DNA of 64,000 nucleotides, from assembly GCA_019119495.1 (NCBI GenBank), contig DWWX01000021.1, positions 1 to 64,000 of the forward strand, in the 5' to 3' direction. The stretch's first letter is position 1; every line of letters begins with the position of its first letter. Below, piece after piece: positions 1-8,601 of the stretch. The position numbers and the translations under genes were made by a program. The notes beneath the pieces are model-generated. The model saw nothing but the letters and a program-made list of their open reading frames with translations. It ran no database searches and had not been told where the DNA came from. The DNA is from Candidatus Gemmiger stercorigallinarum (GTDB taxonomy: Bacteria > Bacillota > Clostridia > Oscillospirales > Ruminococcaceae).

Positions 1-1161
<1,161 letters not shown>

Positions 1162-1237
1162 ACCGCGCAGGCCGCACAGGGCCGCGCCCTCCGGGAAAAA
1201 GGGGGCAGCCGCCGCATGGCCGTTTGACACACAGCAA

Positions 1238-1270
1238 GAGGGCGCTGCCTGACGGCAGCGCCCTCTTTTT
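1238..1270 (+). terminator. Intrinsic terminator after the GH1 gene
   Basis: A perfect 12-bp stem (1238-1249 with 1254-1265) has a TGAC loop and is followed by five T residues. The T-run lies on the + strand, so it serves the GH1 gene; the convergent permease gene ends 27 bp further on. Confidence 0.9.
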
Positions 1271-1296
1271 GCGTTTTGCGTGCTTTGCACGATGGT

Positions 1297-3525
1297 TTAC
1301 CGCAGGCTGTCGTCCTTCAGCAGCCCGGTCAGGTCGCCGGTCAGCACCCGGCGGGCGCCCAGGGCGTAGGCAAGGGCCACCGCGGCGACGATCAGCGCGG
1401 CAAACAGTGCCACCGGCAGCACCGGCGCACGGGCCAGGAACACCCCGGCGTCCAGATAGCTGGCGCGCAGCATAAAGGCCACCATCAGGGCGGTCAGCGG
1501 CAGGGTGACGGCCAGCGGCCGCCCGGCCAGCACCGCGGCCTCGATCCAGAACAGGCTGCGCAGCTCCCCGGGCGTCATGCCCACGGCAAGGCAGCGGGCA
1601 AACTCCCGCCGGCGCTGGCCCGCATAGCCCAGCGTGTTGAGAAAGACGTTGGCCAGCCCGATGGCCGCCAGCAGCAGGCAGAACCCGCCCAGGATCCCCT
1701 GTGCGCCGGCGATCATCCGGTCGTTGGCCAGCTGTTCGCCAATGCGGTTCTCGATGGTAAAGGCATAGCCGGCCTGTTCCAGCAGGGGGCGGATCTGCGC
1801 TTCCAGCGCCTCGCACCCGGCCAGGGTGATGCCCTCCCCGCCCAGGATGCGCAGGTTCGTCCCGCCGGCGTCGGCAAGGCCCAGCCGGCCGCCCAGGCTC
1901 TGCCACAGGCTCAGCGGCCAGAACTGCACCAGCGTGTACTGGTCGTATTCCTCCCGCAGGGCGGGCGGCGTATCGGTGCAGCCCAGCAGCGGCAGTTCCC
2001 CCAGCGGGCTGCCGTCCGGGCCGGCCAGCGGCAGGGCCGCCAGGTCCGGCTGTACAAAGGGAAGATACGCCCGGTCGCGGAAATTGCTGTGCAGGCTGTC
2101 CCATACCCGGTTGAGCAGCACCGCCCCTTCCAGCGACGGCTCCACGCCCGCCTGCCGGCAGTAGGCAAGAAAGCTGGCGTCGTCCAGCACCACCACGGGC
2201 GCGTCCACCAGCCAGCCGCTGCCCTGGGGCACGGCGTCGCTGCCGGCCAGGGCGGAAAGCCCGCCCAGCGCCTGCAGTTCATCGCTTTGGGCGTCGGCCG
2301 GCAGCAGGCAGGCGGCGTCGGCCCGGCTGTAGGCCGCGCAGCTCTCAACGCCGGGCAGGTCCTGCAGCTGCTGCGTCAGCGCAAATTCCGAGAGCGGCAC
2401 ATCCGGCAGGACGGCCATCACGTCCCAGGCGTCCTGGTAGCGGGCAAAGTAGGTCATCTGGGTGCTGATGCCGGACAGGGTAAAGAAACACAGCATGGCC
2501 GTAAACCCCAGAAAGGACAAAAGCAGCGACACATTGGCGATGCGCAGAGACTTTGCCTGGGCTTTCAGCGCGCCGCCGGCCAACTCGCCCCGTATGCCGA
2601 ACAGCAGCGCCAGCAGCCGGGCGGGCCGGCGGCGCCTGCCGCGGGCGGCGGGGGCGGGGTCAGGCCCGTCCCGCAAAGCCTGCAGCGGCGTCATGCGGCT
2701 GAGGCGGCGGGCCGGCAGCCAGGCCGAGAACAGCACCGTCAGCCCGGCGGCCAGCAGCGCCCCCGCGGCCACCAGCGGATGCAGCTGGAAAACGGCCGGC
2801 AGCCGCCCGGCCACGTCGGCGGCCGCGGCGTTTACGGCGGCCAGCACGGCCCGGCAGGCGGCCAGGCCCAGCGCCGTGCCCGCAGCCAGCGGCGCCAGCG
2901 ACAGGGCGGCGGCCTCCTGCAGCAGGCAGGCGCGGATCTGGCGGGGCGTTGCGCCGATGCTGGCCAGGATGCCGAACTGGTGCAGCCGTGCCTGCATGGT
3001 GATCTCGAAAGAACTGCGGATCAGTAGCACCAGCGCGGCGGCCGCCGCGCCCAGCACTGCCAGCAAAAAGGGCAGCAGCAGCGGCGGGCTGGGGTCCTGC
3101 GGGTCGGTGACCAGATAAAGGGCCAGCAGCGTGCTGTGGGTCTGGACCGCATCCGCCGGCAGCGCCAGGGCGTCCCGGATCAGCGCCAGGTCCCGGTAGA
3201 TGCTGCCCCGGTCCCGGAAGGTCAGCTCAATGACGGCGCTGCCCTCCGCCGCCGGGGCGGGGGAGAGCACCGCCGTTTCCACGTTGGCAAACTGCGTCAG
3301 CTTTTGCAGCGTTTCGTCCGGCTGGCCGCCGTCCTGCGCCACGGTGACGCGGGCGTGCCAGCCGCCTTCCTCCTGTGTGATGCGCCGGATCTCGTAGACC
3401 CACAGGTTGTAGGCCAGGCTGCACAGCAGCGACAGGAAAAAGGCGGCGGCCAGTGCAGCGGCGGCCACCGTCCACCCGGCGGCGCGGTTGCGGGCCAGAT
3501 AACTGCGGGAAAAGTCCTTCCACAT
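1297..3525 (-). CDS. ABC transporter permease, FtsX/MacB-like, double extracytoplasmic domain
   Basis: A 742-residue membrane protein, starting at the ATG 5 bases after the ATPase stop codon. One membrane segment lies at about residues 18-45, then an extracellular domain, then three segments between about 180 and 330 ending in LSRMTPLQALRDG, the classic end of an FtsX repeat. A second copy follows: one segment near 370, a second large extracellular domain, and three C-terminal segments. This makes eight predicted helices with two extracytoplasmic domains, the layout of ABC3-type permeases (PF02687 twice), and unlike BceB, which has ten helices and one large loop. It pairs with the ATPase upstream and lies beside a two-component system, a frequent arrangement for cell-envelope stress or antimicrobial peptide export. 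The substrate is unknown. Confidence 0.85.
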   Translation of the reverse strand: MWKDFSRSYLARNRAAGWTVAAAALAAAFFLSLLCSLAYNLWVYEIRRITQEEGGWHARVTVAQDGGQPDETLQKLTQFANVETAVLSPAPAAEGSAVIELTFRDRGSIYRDLALIRDALALPADAVQTHSTLLALYLVTDPQDPSPPLLLPFLLAVLGAAAAALVLLIRSSFEITMQARLHQFGILASIGATPRQIRACLLQEAAALSLAPLAAGTALGLAACRAVLAAVNAAAADVAGRLPAVFQLHPLVAAGALLAAGLTVLFSAWLPARRLSRMTPLQALRDGPDPAPAARGRRRRPARLLALLFGIRGELAGGALKAQAKSLRIANVSLLLSFLGFTAMLCFFTLSGISTQMTYFARYQDAWDVMAVLPDVPLSEFALTQQLQDLPGVESCAAYSRADAACLLPADAQSDELQALGGLSALAGSDAVPQGSGWLVDAPVVVLDDASFLAYCRQAGVEPSLEGAVLLNRVWDSLHSNFRDRAYLPFVQPDLAALPLAGPDGSPLGELPLLGCTDTPPALREEYDQYTLVQFWPLSLWQSLGGRLGLADAGGTNLRILGGEGITLAGCEALEAQIRPLLEQAGYAFTIENRIGEQLANDRMIAGAQGILGGFCLLLAAIGLANVFLNTLGYAGQRRREFARCLAVGMTPGELRSLFWIEAAVLAGRPLAVTLPLTALMVAFMLRASYLDAGVFLARAPVLPVALFAALIVAAVALAYALGARRVLTGDLTGLLKDDSLR

Positions 3526-3530
3526 ACGCC

Positions 3531-4211
3531 TTACCCCCGCCTGCGGTCGCTGACGATGCGGCCGTCGCTCAGCGTGATGACCCGGTCTGCCTGGGCGGCC
3601 AGACGCTCGTCGTGGGTCACCAGCAGGATGGTCTGCCCCAGGTCGCGGTGGCAGCGCCGCAGCAGGTCCAGGATCTCGGCGCTGTTGCGGCGGTCCAGGT
3701 TGCCGGTGGGCTCGTCCGCCAGCAGCAGCGCGGGGCGATAGCACAATGCCCGCGCGATGGCCGCCCGCTGCTGCTGCCCGCCGGACAGCTGCCCCGGCAG
3801 GGCGCCCAGCTTGTCCTGCAGGCCCAGAGTGGACGTCAGCCGGCGCAGCAGCTCCGGGTCCGGGCGGCGTTTGTCCAAAAGCAGCGGCATGGCGATGTTC
3901 TGCTCCACCGTCAGGGTGGGGATCAGGTTGAAAAACTGGTAGACCAGCCCCACCTTGCGCCGGCGGAACAGCGCCGCGCGGGTGGCGTCCAGGCCGCCCA
4001 CGTCCACGCCGTCCACCAAAACGGTGCCGGCGGTGGGGCGGTCCACGCTGGCCAAAATGTGCAAAAGCGTCGATTTGCCGGAGCCGGACGCCCCCACGAT
4101 GGCGGCAAACTCGCCCCGCTCCACCGTCAGGTCGACGCCGTCCAGCGCACGGACGGCAGTGTCGCCGCGGCCGTAGATCTTTTGCAGACCGCTGCATTGC
4201 AGCAATGCCAT
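3531..4211 (-). CDS. ABC transporter ATP-binding protein, LolD/MacB type
   Basis: A 226-residue nucleotide-binding subunit. Walker A GASGSGKST, signature LSGGQQQRAAIARAL, Walker B LLLADEPTGNLD and the switch His (VTHDERLA) are all present. The start is the ATG at 4211, preceded by AAGGAGG at good spacing; longer in-frame extensions run past the promoter and lack a ribosome site. It shares a transcript with the FtsX-like permease downstream (5-base gap) and follows the histidine kinase gene by 100 bases, which hold their own promoter and repeats. MacB-type ATPases power mechanotransmission rather than classic transport; whether that holds here is inferred from the permease type. Confidence 0.93.
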   Translation of the reverse strand: MALLQCSGLQKIYGRGDTAVRALDGVDLTVERGEFAAIVGASGSGKSTLLHILASVDRPTAGTVLVDGVDVGGLDATRAALFRRRKVGLVYQFFNLIPTLTVEQNIAMPLLLDKRRPDPELLRRLTSTLGLQDKLGALPGQLSGGQQQRAAIARALCYRPALLLADEPTGNLDRRNSAEILDLLRRCHRDLGQTILLVTHDERLAAQADRVITLSDGRIVSDRRRG

Positions 4212-4270
4212 AAAGAATGCCTCCTTCCGCGCGGCAAAAGGGCCGCCGCGCCGGGATCTGGTATGCCCCC

Positions 4271-4314
4271 ATTGTAGCAGGGCAAAGTGACATCCCGGTG
4301 ACAGGGCGGTGTCA
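4271..4314 (-). promoter_or_regulatory. Activator-type promoter of the ABC genes with three 11-bp-spaced half-sites
   Basis: On the minus strand a TACAAT -10 lies at 4271-4276 with no recognisable -35. Instead, TGACAC, TGTCAC and TGTCAC half-sites (plus-strand starts 4309, 4298, 4287) repeat every 11 bp and cover the -35 position. One DNA turn between direct repeats is the usual layout of OmpR-family response-regulator sites, and the neighbouring gene encodes such a regulator. The binding partner is inferred. Confidence 0.6.
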
Positions 4315-5475
4315 GGCAAAGTAGAACCGCACGGTGAACTGCCCGCCGCCGTCGGGGGCGTTGCCGGCGGTCAGCAGGGCGTTCTGGCGTTCCAGCAGCT
4401 CGCGGGCGATGGCCAGGCCGATGCCGGTGCTGCCCGGCCCGGCGCCGGCCCCGCGGTAGAACCGCTCAAACAGGCGGGGCAGGTCGGCAGGGGCAAAGCC
4501 CGGCCCCCGGTCGCGGATGCAGACATCGGCGTACAGCGGGGTTTGGGTGTAGGTACAGCGGACGGCGCTGCCCGGCGGGCTGTGCTCCACGCAGTTTTTC
4601 ATCAGGTTCAGCAGGGCCTCCATCGTCCAGTCGGGGTCCGCCTGCACGGCGACGGGCGGGCCTTCCGGCACCTCCAGCTTCACCTTCCGCTGCGCGGCCA
4701 GGGGCTCCAAATTGTCGGCGGCCATCGCCAGCAGCGTAAACAGGTCGGCCTGCGCGGGGCAGAGCTGCAGCGTGCCGGAATCCAGCCGCGCCAGCAGCAA
4801 CAGCGATTCCTCCAGGCGGGTCAGCCGCGCCAGCTGGGGCTCCATCCGGCGGCGTGCCTCGCCGCCCGCCGCCTGCGCCGCCAGCGAAAGCGCCGTCAGC
4901 GGCGTTTTCAGCTGGTGGGCGATGTTGGCCAGGTTTTGGGCGAAACGGTCGCGGGCGGCCAGGGCGGCCTGCCGGGTGCGGGTCAGTTCGGTCACCGTCT
5001 TGCCGATCTCGTCGGCCAGGCGGGCGGCCTCGCCCTCGCCGCCGTCAAGCAGCGGCATCGCCCCGCCGGCGCGGGCGGCCTCCAGCGCGTCGGTCAGCCG
5101 GCGCAGCTGCCGCGCCTGCGCCCGCCGGCACAGCGTCCAGGCCAGCACGGTCAGCCCGCCGCCCAGCGCAAGGCCGGCCGCTGCCGCTGCCGCCAGCGCC
5201 CCGGCCCCGGCGGCAAAATCCCCGGCGTCGTAGCCCAGCGCCGCCAGCACGCCGGGGCCGGCGGCAAAGCTGCGCTGCCGGGCCAGCCGGAAGACCGCCT
5301 CCGCCGTGTCCGGCGCGCCGGCCACCAGGGCGGTGCAGAACCCGTCCAAAAGCGCCAGCTGCCGCCGGGCGTGCCAGCCGGCCAGCAGCAGGGCGGTCAG
5401 GCCGGACGCCAGCAGGCAGGCGGCCAGGATCAGGCAGACAGGGGCGGCGCGCTGCGCCCGGCGGGTGTGCTTCAC
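4312..5475 (-). CDS. Sensor histidine kinase
   Basis: A 387-residue membrane kinase. Two membrane segments (about residues 11-32 and 95-118) enclose a short outer loop of about 60 residues. The H-box is IAHQLKTPLT with the phospho-acceptor His at about 187, then N-box NLMKNCVEHS, and G-boxes DRGPGFAP and GSTGIGLAIA. The GTG start overlaps the response regulator stop codon (GTGA), with a GGAGG seven bases upstream, so the two are translationally coupled. The very short sensor loop is typical of kinases that sense at the membrane or through a partner ABC transporter; the adjacent ABC pair is the obvious partner and probable target. Confidence 0.93.
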   Translation of the reverse strand: MKHTRRAQRAAPVCLILAACLLASGLTALLLAGWHARRQLALLDGFCTALVAGAPDTAEAVFRLARQRSFAAGPGVLAALGYDAGDFAAGAGALAAAAAAGLALGGGLTVLAWTLCRRAQARQLRRLTDALEAARAGGAMPLLDGGEGEAARLADEIGKTVTELTRTRQAALAARDRFAQNLANIAHQLKTPLTALSLAAQAAGGEARRRMEPQLARLTRLEESLLLLARLDSGTLQLCPAQADLFTLLAMAADNLEPLAAQRKVKLEVPEGPPVAVQADPDWTMEALLNLMKNCVEHSPPGSAVRCTYTQTPLYADVCIRDRGPGFAPADLPRLFERFYRGAGAGPGSTGIGLAIARELLERQNALLTAGNAPDGGGQFTVRFYFA

Positions 5476-6143
5476 GGTGCATCCTCCTCCATACGGTAGC
5501 CAAAGCTGCGCACGGTTTTCAGGCAGCGGGGCTGGCCCAGCTTTTCGCGCAGGCGCTTCATGGTCACGGTCAGGGTGTTGTCGTTGACAAAGCGGCCGTT
5601 GTGGTCCCACAGTTCGGCCAGCAGCTGCTGCCGGGTGACGGTGCGCCCCTTGTTTTTCAGCAGCAGGCGAAGCAGCTGGTATTCCAGAAAGCCCAGGCTC
5701 ACCGGCCGGCCCCGGCAGGTCACGGCCTGGCGGCTCTCGTCCAGGGCGATGCCGCCGCATTGCAGCACCGGCCCGCCCTGCTGCCCGCTGCGCCGCAGCA
5801 GCGCCTGCATGCGGGAAAACAGCACCTCCCGGTCAAAGGGCTTGGCTACATAGTCGTCGGCGCCGCAGGCAAAGCCGTCCAAAATGTCTTTGGTGTCGCT
5901 GCGGACCGTCAGCATCAGGATGGGCAGCTGCGGGCTGCGGCTGCGCAGCGCCCGGCAGAAAGCCGTGCCCTCCCCGTCGGGCAGGTTCCAGTCCAGCAGG
6001 ACCAGGTCGGGCAGGCGCTCTGCCAGGGCGCGCCGCGCTTCGGCCAGGGTGGGGCACCATACCGTCCGCCAGCCTTTTTCGGCCAGGAAATCCCGCACCG
6101 CCGCGGCGATGGCGGCGTCGTCCTCCAGGTATAAGATCGTCAT
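5472..6143 (-). CDS. Response regulator, OmpR/PhoB family
   Basis: A 223-residue DNA-binding regulator. The receiver domain (1-115) shows the acidic pair DD at 8-9, phospho-acceptor Asp51 in LVLLDWNLP, a Thr in LMLTVRS and the Lys of AKPFD. The C-terminal winged helix (about 125-220) ends in TVRSFGYRME, typical of the OmpR/PhoB class. The ATG at 6143 follows a modest ribosome site; longer frames upstream run through the promoter. It is the first gene of the operon with the kinase. It probably binds the 11-bp direct repeats before the ABC genes. Confidence 0.94.
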   Translation of the reverse strand: MTILYLEDDAAIAAAVRDFLAEKGWRTVWCPTLAEARRALAERLPDLVLLDWNLPDGEGTAFCRALRSRSPQLPILMLTVRSDTKDILDGFACGADDYVAKPFDREVLFSRMQALLRRSGQQGGPVLQCGGIALDESRQAVTCRGRPVSLGFLEYQLLRLLLKNKGRTVTRQQLLAELWDHNGRFVNDNTLTVTMKRLREKLGQPRCLKTVRSFGYRMEEDAP

Positions 6144-6185
6144 GGCAGTCACCTGTTTGCAAGTGGAAATGCGTTCTTTTCCACC

Positions 6186-6215
6186 AGTATATAACGCAGC
6201 CCGGCGGCAGGGCAA
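6186..6215 (-). promoter_or_regulatory. Promoter of the two-component operon
   Basis: Minus-strand TTGCCC-18-TATACT, about 50 bases before the response regulator start. A reasonable sigma-A match. Confidence 0.55.
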
Positions 6216-6236
6216 GGGCCGCGGGTACGCCGGCAC

Positions 6237-6265
6237 TTGCAATCCGGGACGATTTCGGTTAATAT
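6237..6265 (+). promoter_or_regulatory. glmS promoter
   Basis: TTGCAA-17-TAATAT. Transcription would start near 6272, leaving a leader of about 160 bases rich in GC hairpins. An imperfect palindrome GTTAATATTGTTAAC covers the -10 (6258-6272). I looked for the glmS ribozyme core in the leader and did not recognise it. Confidence 0.65.
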
Positions 6266-6432
6266 TGTTAACGTGCAATACGCAGAACTTACCGCATCGG
6301 GGCGGCCGCTGCACCCTGCGCGCAGGGCCGCCCTGCATTTTGTTTTTGGCGCGGCCGCCGCAAGGCCCGCCGCCGCGCCGCATATGCTTTACCACGGCAC
6401 ACACTATCACAGCAAACGGGAGGGAAATACCC

Positions 6433-8274
6433 ATGTGCGGAATCGTTGGATTTACCGGCGCGGCCCAGGCTGCGCCCATTCTGCTGGACGGCCTGGCAAA
6501 ACTGGAATACCGCGGCTATGACTCCGCCGGCATCGCGGTGGAGAACGCCGCCGGCAAGATCGAGGTGGTCAAGGCCAAGGGCCGCCTGCGCGTTTTGTCC
6601 GAGATGACCGACGGCGGCAGCACCGTGCCCGGCAGCTGCGGCATCGGCCACACCCGCTGGGCCACCCATGGCGAGCCTTCCGTCATCAACGCCCATCCCC
6701 ATTATTCCCGCGACCAGAAGATTGCGGTGGTACACAACGGCATCATTGAAAACTTTCAGGAGCTGAAAGACCGGCTGACCGCCCGCGGCTTTACCTTCAC
6801 CTCCCAGACCGACACCGAAGTGGCCGCCCAGATGATCGACTATTATTATACCGGCGAGTCCGCCGGCGACCCGCTGGACGCCATCACCCGCATGATGCTG
6901 CATGTGCGCGGCAGCTACGCGCTGGGCGTGCTGTTTGCCGACCAGCCCGGCGTCATCTACGCCGTCCGCAAGGACAGCCCGCTGATCGTGGGCAGGGCCG
7001 AAAACGGCAGCCTGATCGCCTCGGACGTGCCGGCGCTGCTCAAGTACACCCGCACCGTCTACTACATCGACAACCTGGAGATCGCCCGGCTGACGCCCGA
7101 CTCCATCGAGTTTTTCAACATCGACAAGGAACCCATCGAAAAGACCCCCTCCACCATCGAGTGGGACGCCGAGGCGGCCGAGAAGGGCGGCTTCGAGCAC
7201 TTTATGATGAAGGAGATCCACGAGCAGCCCGCCGCCGTGCGGGAAACGCTGTCCCCCCGCATTAAGGACGGCCGCATCGACCTGTCCGAGGTCAGCCTGG
7301 ACGGGGAGGCCATCCGCGCCGTCCGCCGGCTGTACATCATCGGCTGCGGCTCGGCCTACCATGTGGGCGTGGCGGCCCGCTACGTGTTCGAGAGCCTGGC
7401 CCGCCTGCCGGTGGAGGTGGACGTGGCCAGCGAGTTCCGCTACCGCGACCCGGTGCTGGAGGATGACGCCCTGGCCATCATCATCAGCCAGAGCGGCGAG
7501 ACCGCCGACAGCCTGGCCGCCTTGCGGGAATGCAAGGCCCGCGGCGTGCGCACGCTGGGCATCGTCAACGTGGTGGGCAGCTCCATCGCCCGCGAGGCCG
7601 ACGCGGTGCTGTACACCTGGGCGGGGCCGGAGATCGCCGTAGCCACCACCAAGGCCTACTCCACCCAGCTGGCGGCCGTCTACCTGCTGGCCACCGAGTT
7701 CGGCCGGGTGCGCGGCGTGCTGGAGGAGGAGCGGTACGCCGCGCTGGTGCAGGAGCTGGAAGCCCTGCCCGGCAAGATCGAGAAAACGCTGGCCGACAAG
7801 GAGCGCATCCAGTGGTTTGCCAGCAAGTACGCCGCCGCCAAGGACGCTTTCTTCATCGGCCGCGGGCTGGACTACGCCGTGGCGCTGGAGGGCAGCCTGA
7901 AGTTCAAGGAGATCAGCTACATCCACTCGGAGGCGTTTGCCGCCGGCGAGATGAAGCACGGCCCCATCTCTCTGGTGGAGAAAGGCACGCTGGTGGTGGG
8001 CATTGCCACCCAGCCCGGCCTGTACGAAAAGACCATCTCCAACATGGTGGAGGCCAAAAGCCGGGGCGCTTTCCTGATGGGGCTGACCAGCTACGGCAAC
8101 TACAACATCGAGGACACCGCCGGCTTTACCGTCTACGTGCCCCGCACCGACCCCCACTTTGCCACCAGCCTGGCGGTCATCCCGCTGCAGCTGCTGGCCT
8201 ACTATGTCAGCTGCGCCAAGGGCCTGGATGTGGACAAACCCCGCAACCTGGCCAAGAGCGTGACGGTGGAATAA
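6433..8274 (+). CDS. glmS: Glutamine--fructose-6-phosphate aminotransferase (isomerizing)
   Basis: A 613-residue cytoplasmic enzyme making glucosamine-6-phosphate from fructose-6-P and glutamine, the entry step to UDP-GlcNAc, peptidoglycan and surface glycans. The N-terminal nucleophile Cys is in MCGIVGFTG, so the start must be the ATG at 6433 (GGGAGGG upstream), because the Cys becomes N-terminal after Met removal. The glutaminase domain covers about 1-240. Two SIS isomerase domains follow, with SQSGETADSL in the first and the conserved C-terminal NLAKSVTVE. Length is normal for the family. It precedes the glycan-initiation genes, which use UDP-GlcNAc derived from this product, but has its own promoter. 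Confidence 0.98.
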   Translation: MCGIVGFTGAAQAAPILLDGLAKLEYRGYDSAGIAVENAAGKIEVVKAKGRLRVLSEMTDGGSTVPGSCGIGHTRWATHGEPSVINAHPHYSRDQKIAVVHNGIIENFQELKDRLTARGFTFTSQTDTEVAAQMIDYYYTGESAGDPLDAITRMMLHVRGSYALGVLFADQPGVIYAVRKDSPLIVGRAENGSLIASDVPALLKYTRTVYYIDNLEIARLTPDSIEFFNIDKEPIEKTPSTIEWDAEAAEKGGFEHFMMKEIHEQPAAVRETLSPRIKDGRIDLSEVSLDGEAIRAVRRLYIIGCGSAYHVGVAARYVFESLARLPVEVDVASEFRYRDPVLEDDALAIIISQSGETADSLAALRECKARGVRTLGIVNVVGSSIAREADAVLYTWAGPEIAVATTKAYSTQLAAVYLLATEFGRVRGVLEEERYAALVQELEALPGKIEKTLADKERIQWFASKYAAAKDAFFIGRGLDYAVALEGSLKFKEISYIHSEAFAAGEMKHGPISLVEKGTLVVGIATQPGLYEKTISNMVEAKSRGAFLMGLTSYGNYNIEDTAGFTVYVPRTDPHFATSLAVIPLQLLAYYVSCAKGLDVDKPRNLAKSVTVE

Positions 8275-8329
8275 GCCGCTGATTATGGCATAGCATACAA
8301 ACATTCAAGCGGATTTTTGTGCAACTTTT

Positions 8330-8382
8330 GCTCCGTTTGGCGGGCCGACCACCCGGCAAACGGAGCGAACTTGTGTTATAAT
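8330..8382 (+). promoter_or_regulatory. Promoter with a large inverted repeat before the glycan-initiation genes
   Basis: A TATAAT -10 lies at 8377-8382 but the -35 (CGGCAA) is poor. The -35 position falls inside an inverted repeat: arms 8330-8344 and 8352-8366, 10 perfect bp plus 4 more after one mismatch, with a 7-base spacer. There is no T-run on either side, so it does not look like the glmS terminator. It reads best as an operator or activator site. Confidence 0.55.
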
Positions 8383-8601
8383 ACAAAAAAGAGAGTTGCC
8401 CTTTGCAGGGCGGTGCGGCCGCCCTGCGGCTGTGCCGTGCCCCGCTGCGGCGGGCAGAGGATAAAAAACGGTCGTGCCGGCCGCCGCGGCCGGCGCGGCC
8501 TGACATAGACAACGCGGCGGCCGGCGGCGCAAGCGCGCCCGGCCGGCCTGCGCAAAGCACTGCCCGCCGCCGGGACGGCGGCGGGAGATGGGAATGGCGG
8601 A
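8383..8601 (+). other. GC-rich leader of the glycan-initiation operon
   Basis: About 210 bases between the TATAAT and the first gene. It is almost pure G+C after 8400 and contains a 19-base palindrome (8476-8494) and other possible stems. I see no convincing coding frame with a ribosome site, and no known riboswitch class. Confidence 0.4.

Noticed and set aside
1297-4293. One continuous 998-codon frame suggesting an ATPase-permease fusion
   Set aside because: The first 250 codons are an out-of-frame reading of the ATPase gene. The true ATPase has its own start, stop and Walker motifs, and the permease starts at 3525.
6272-6432. glmS ribozyme in the glmS leader
   Set aside because: The conserved core of the ribozyme was looked for and not seen; the leader shows only GC-rich hairpins.
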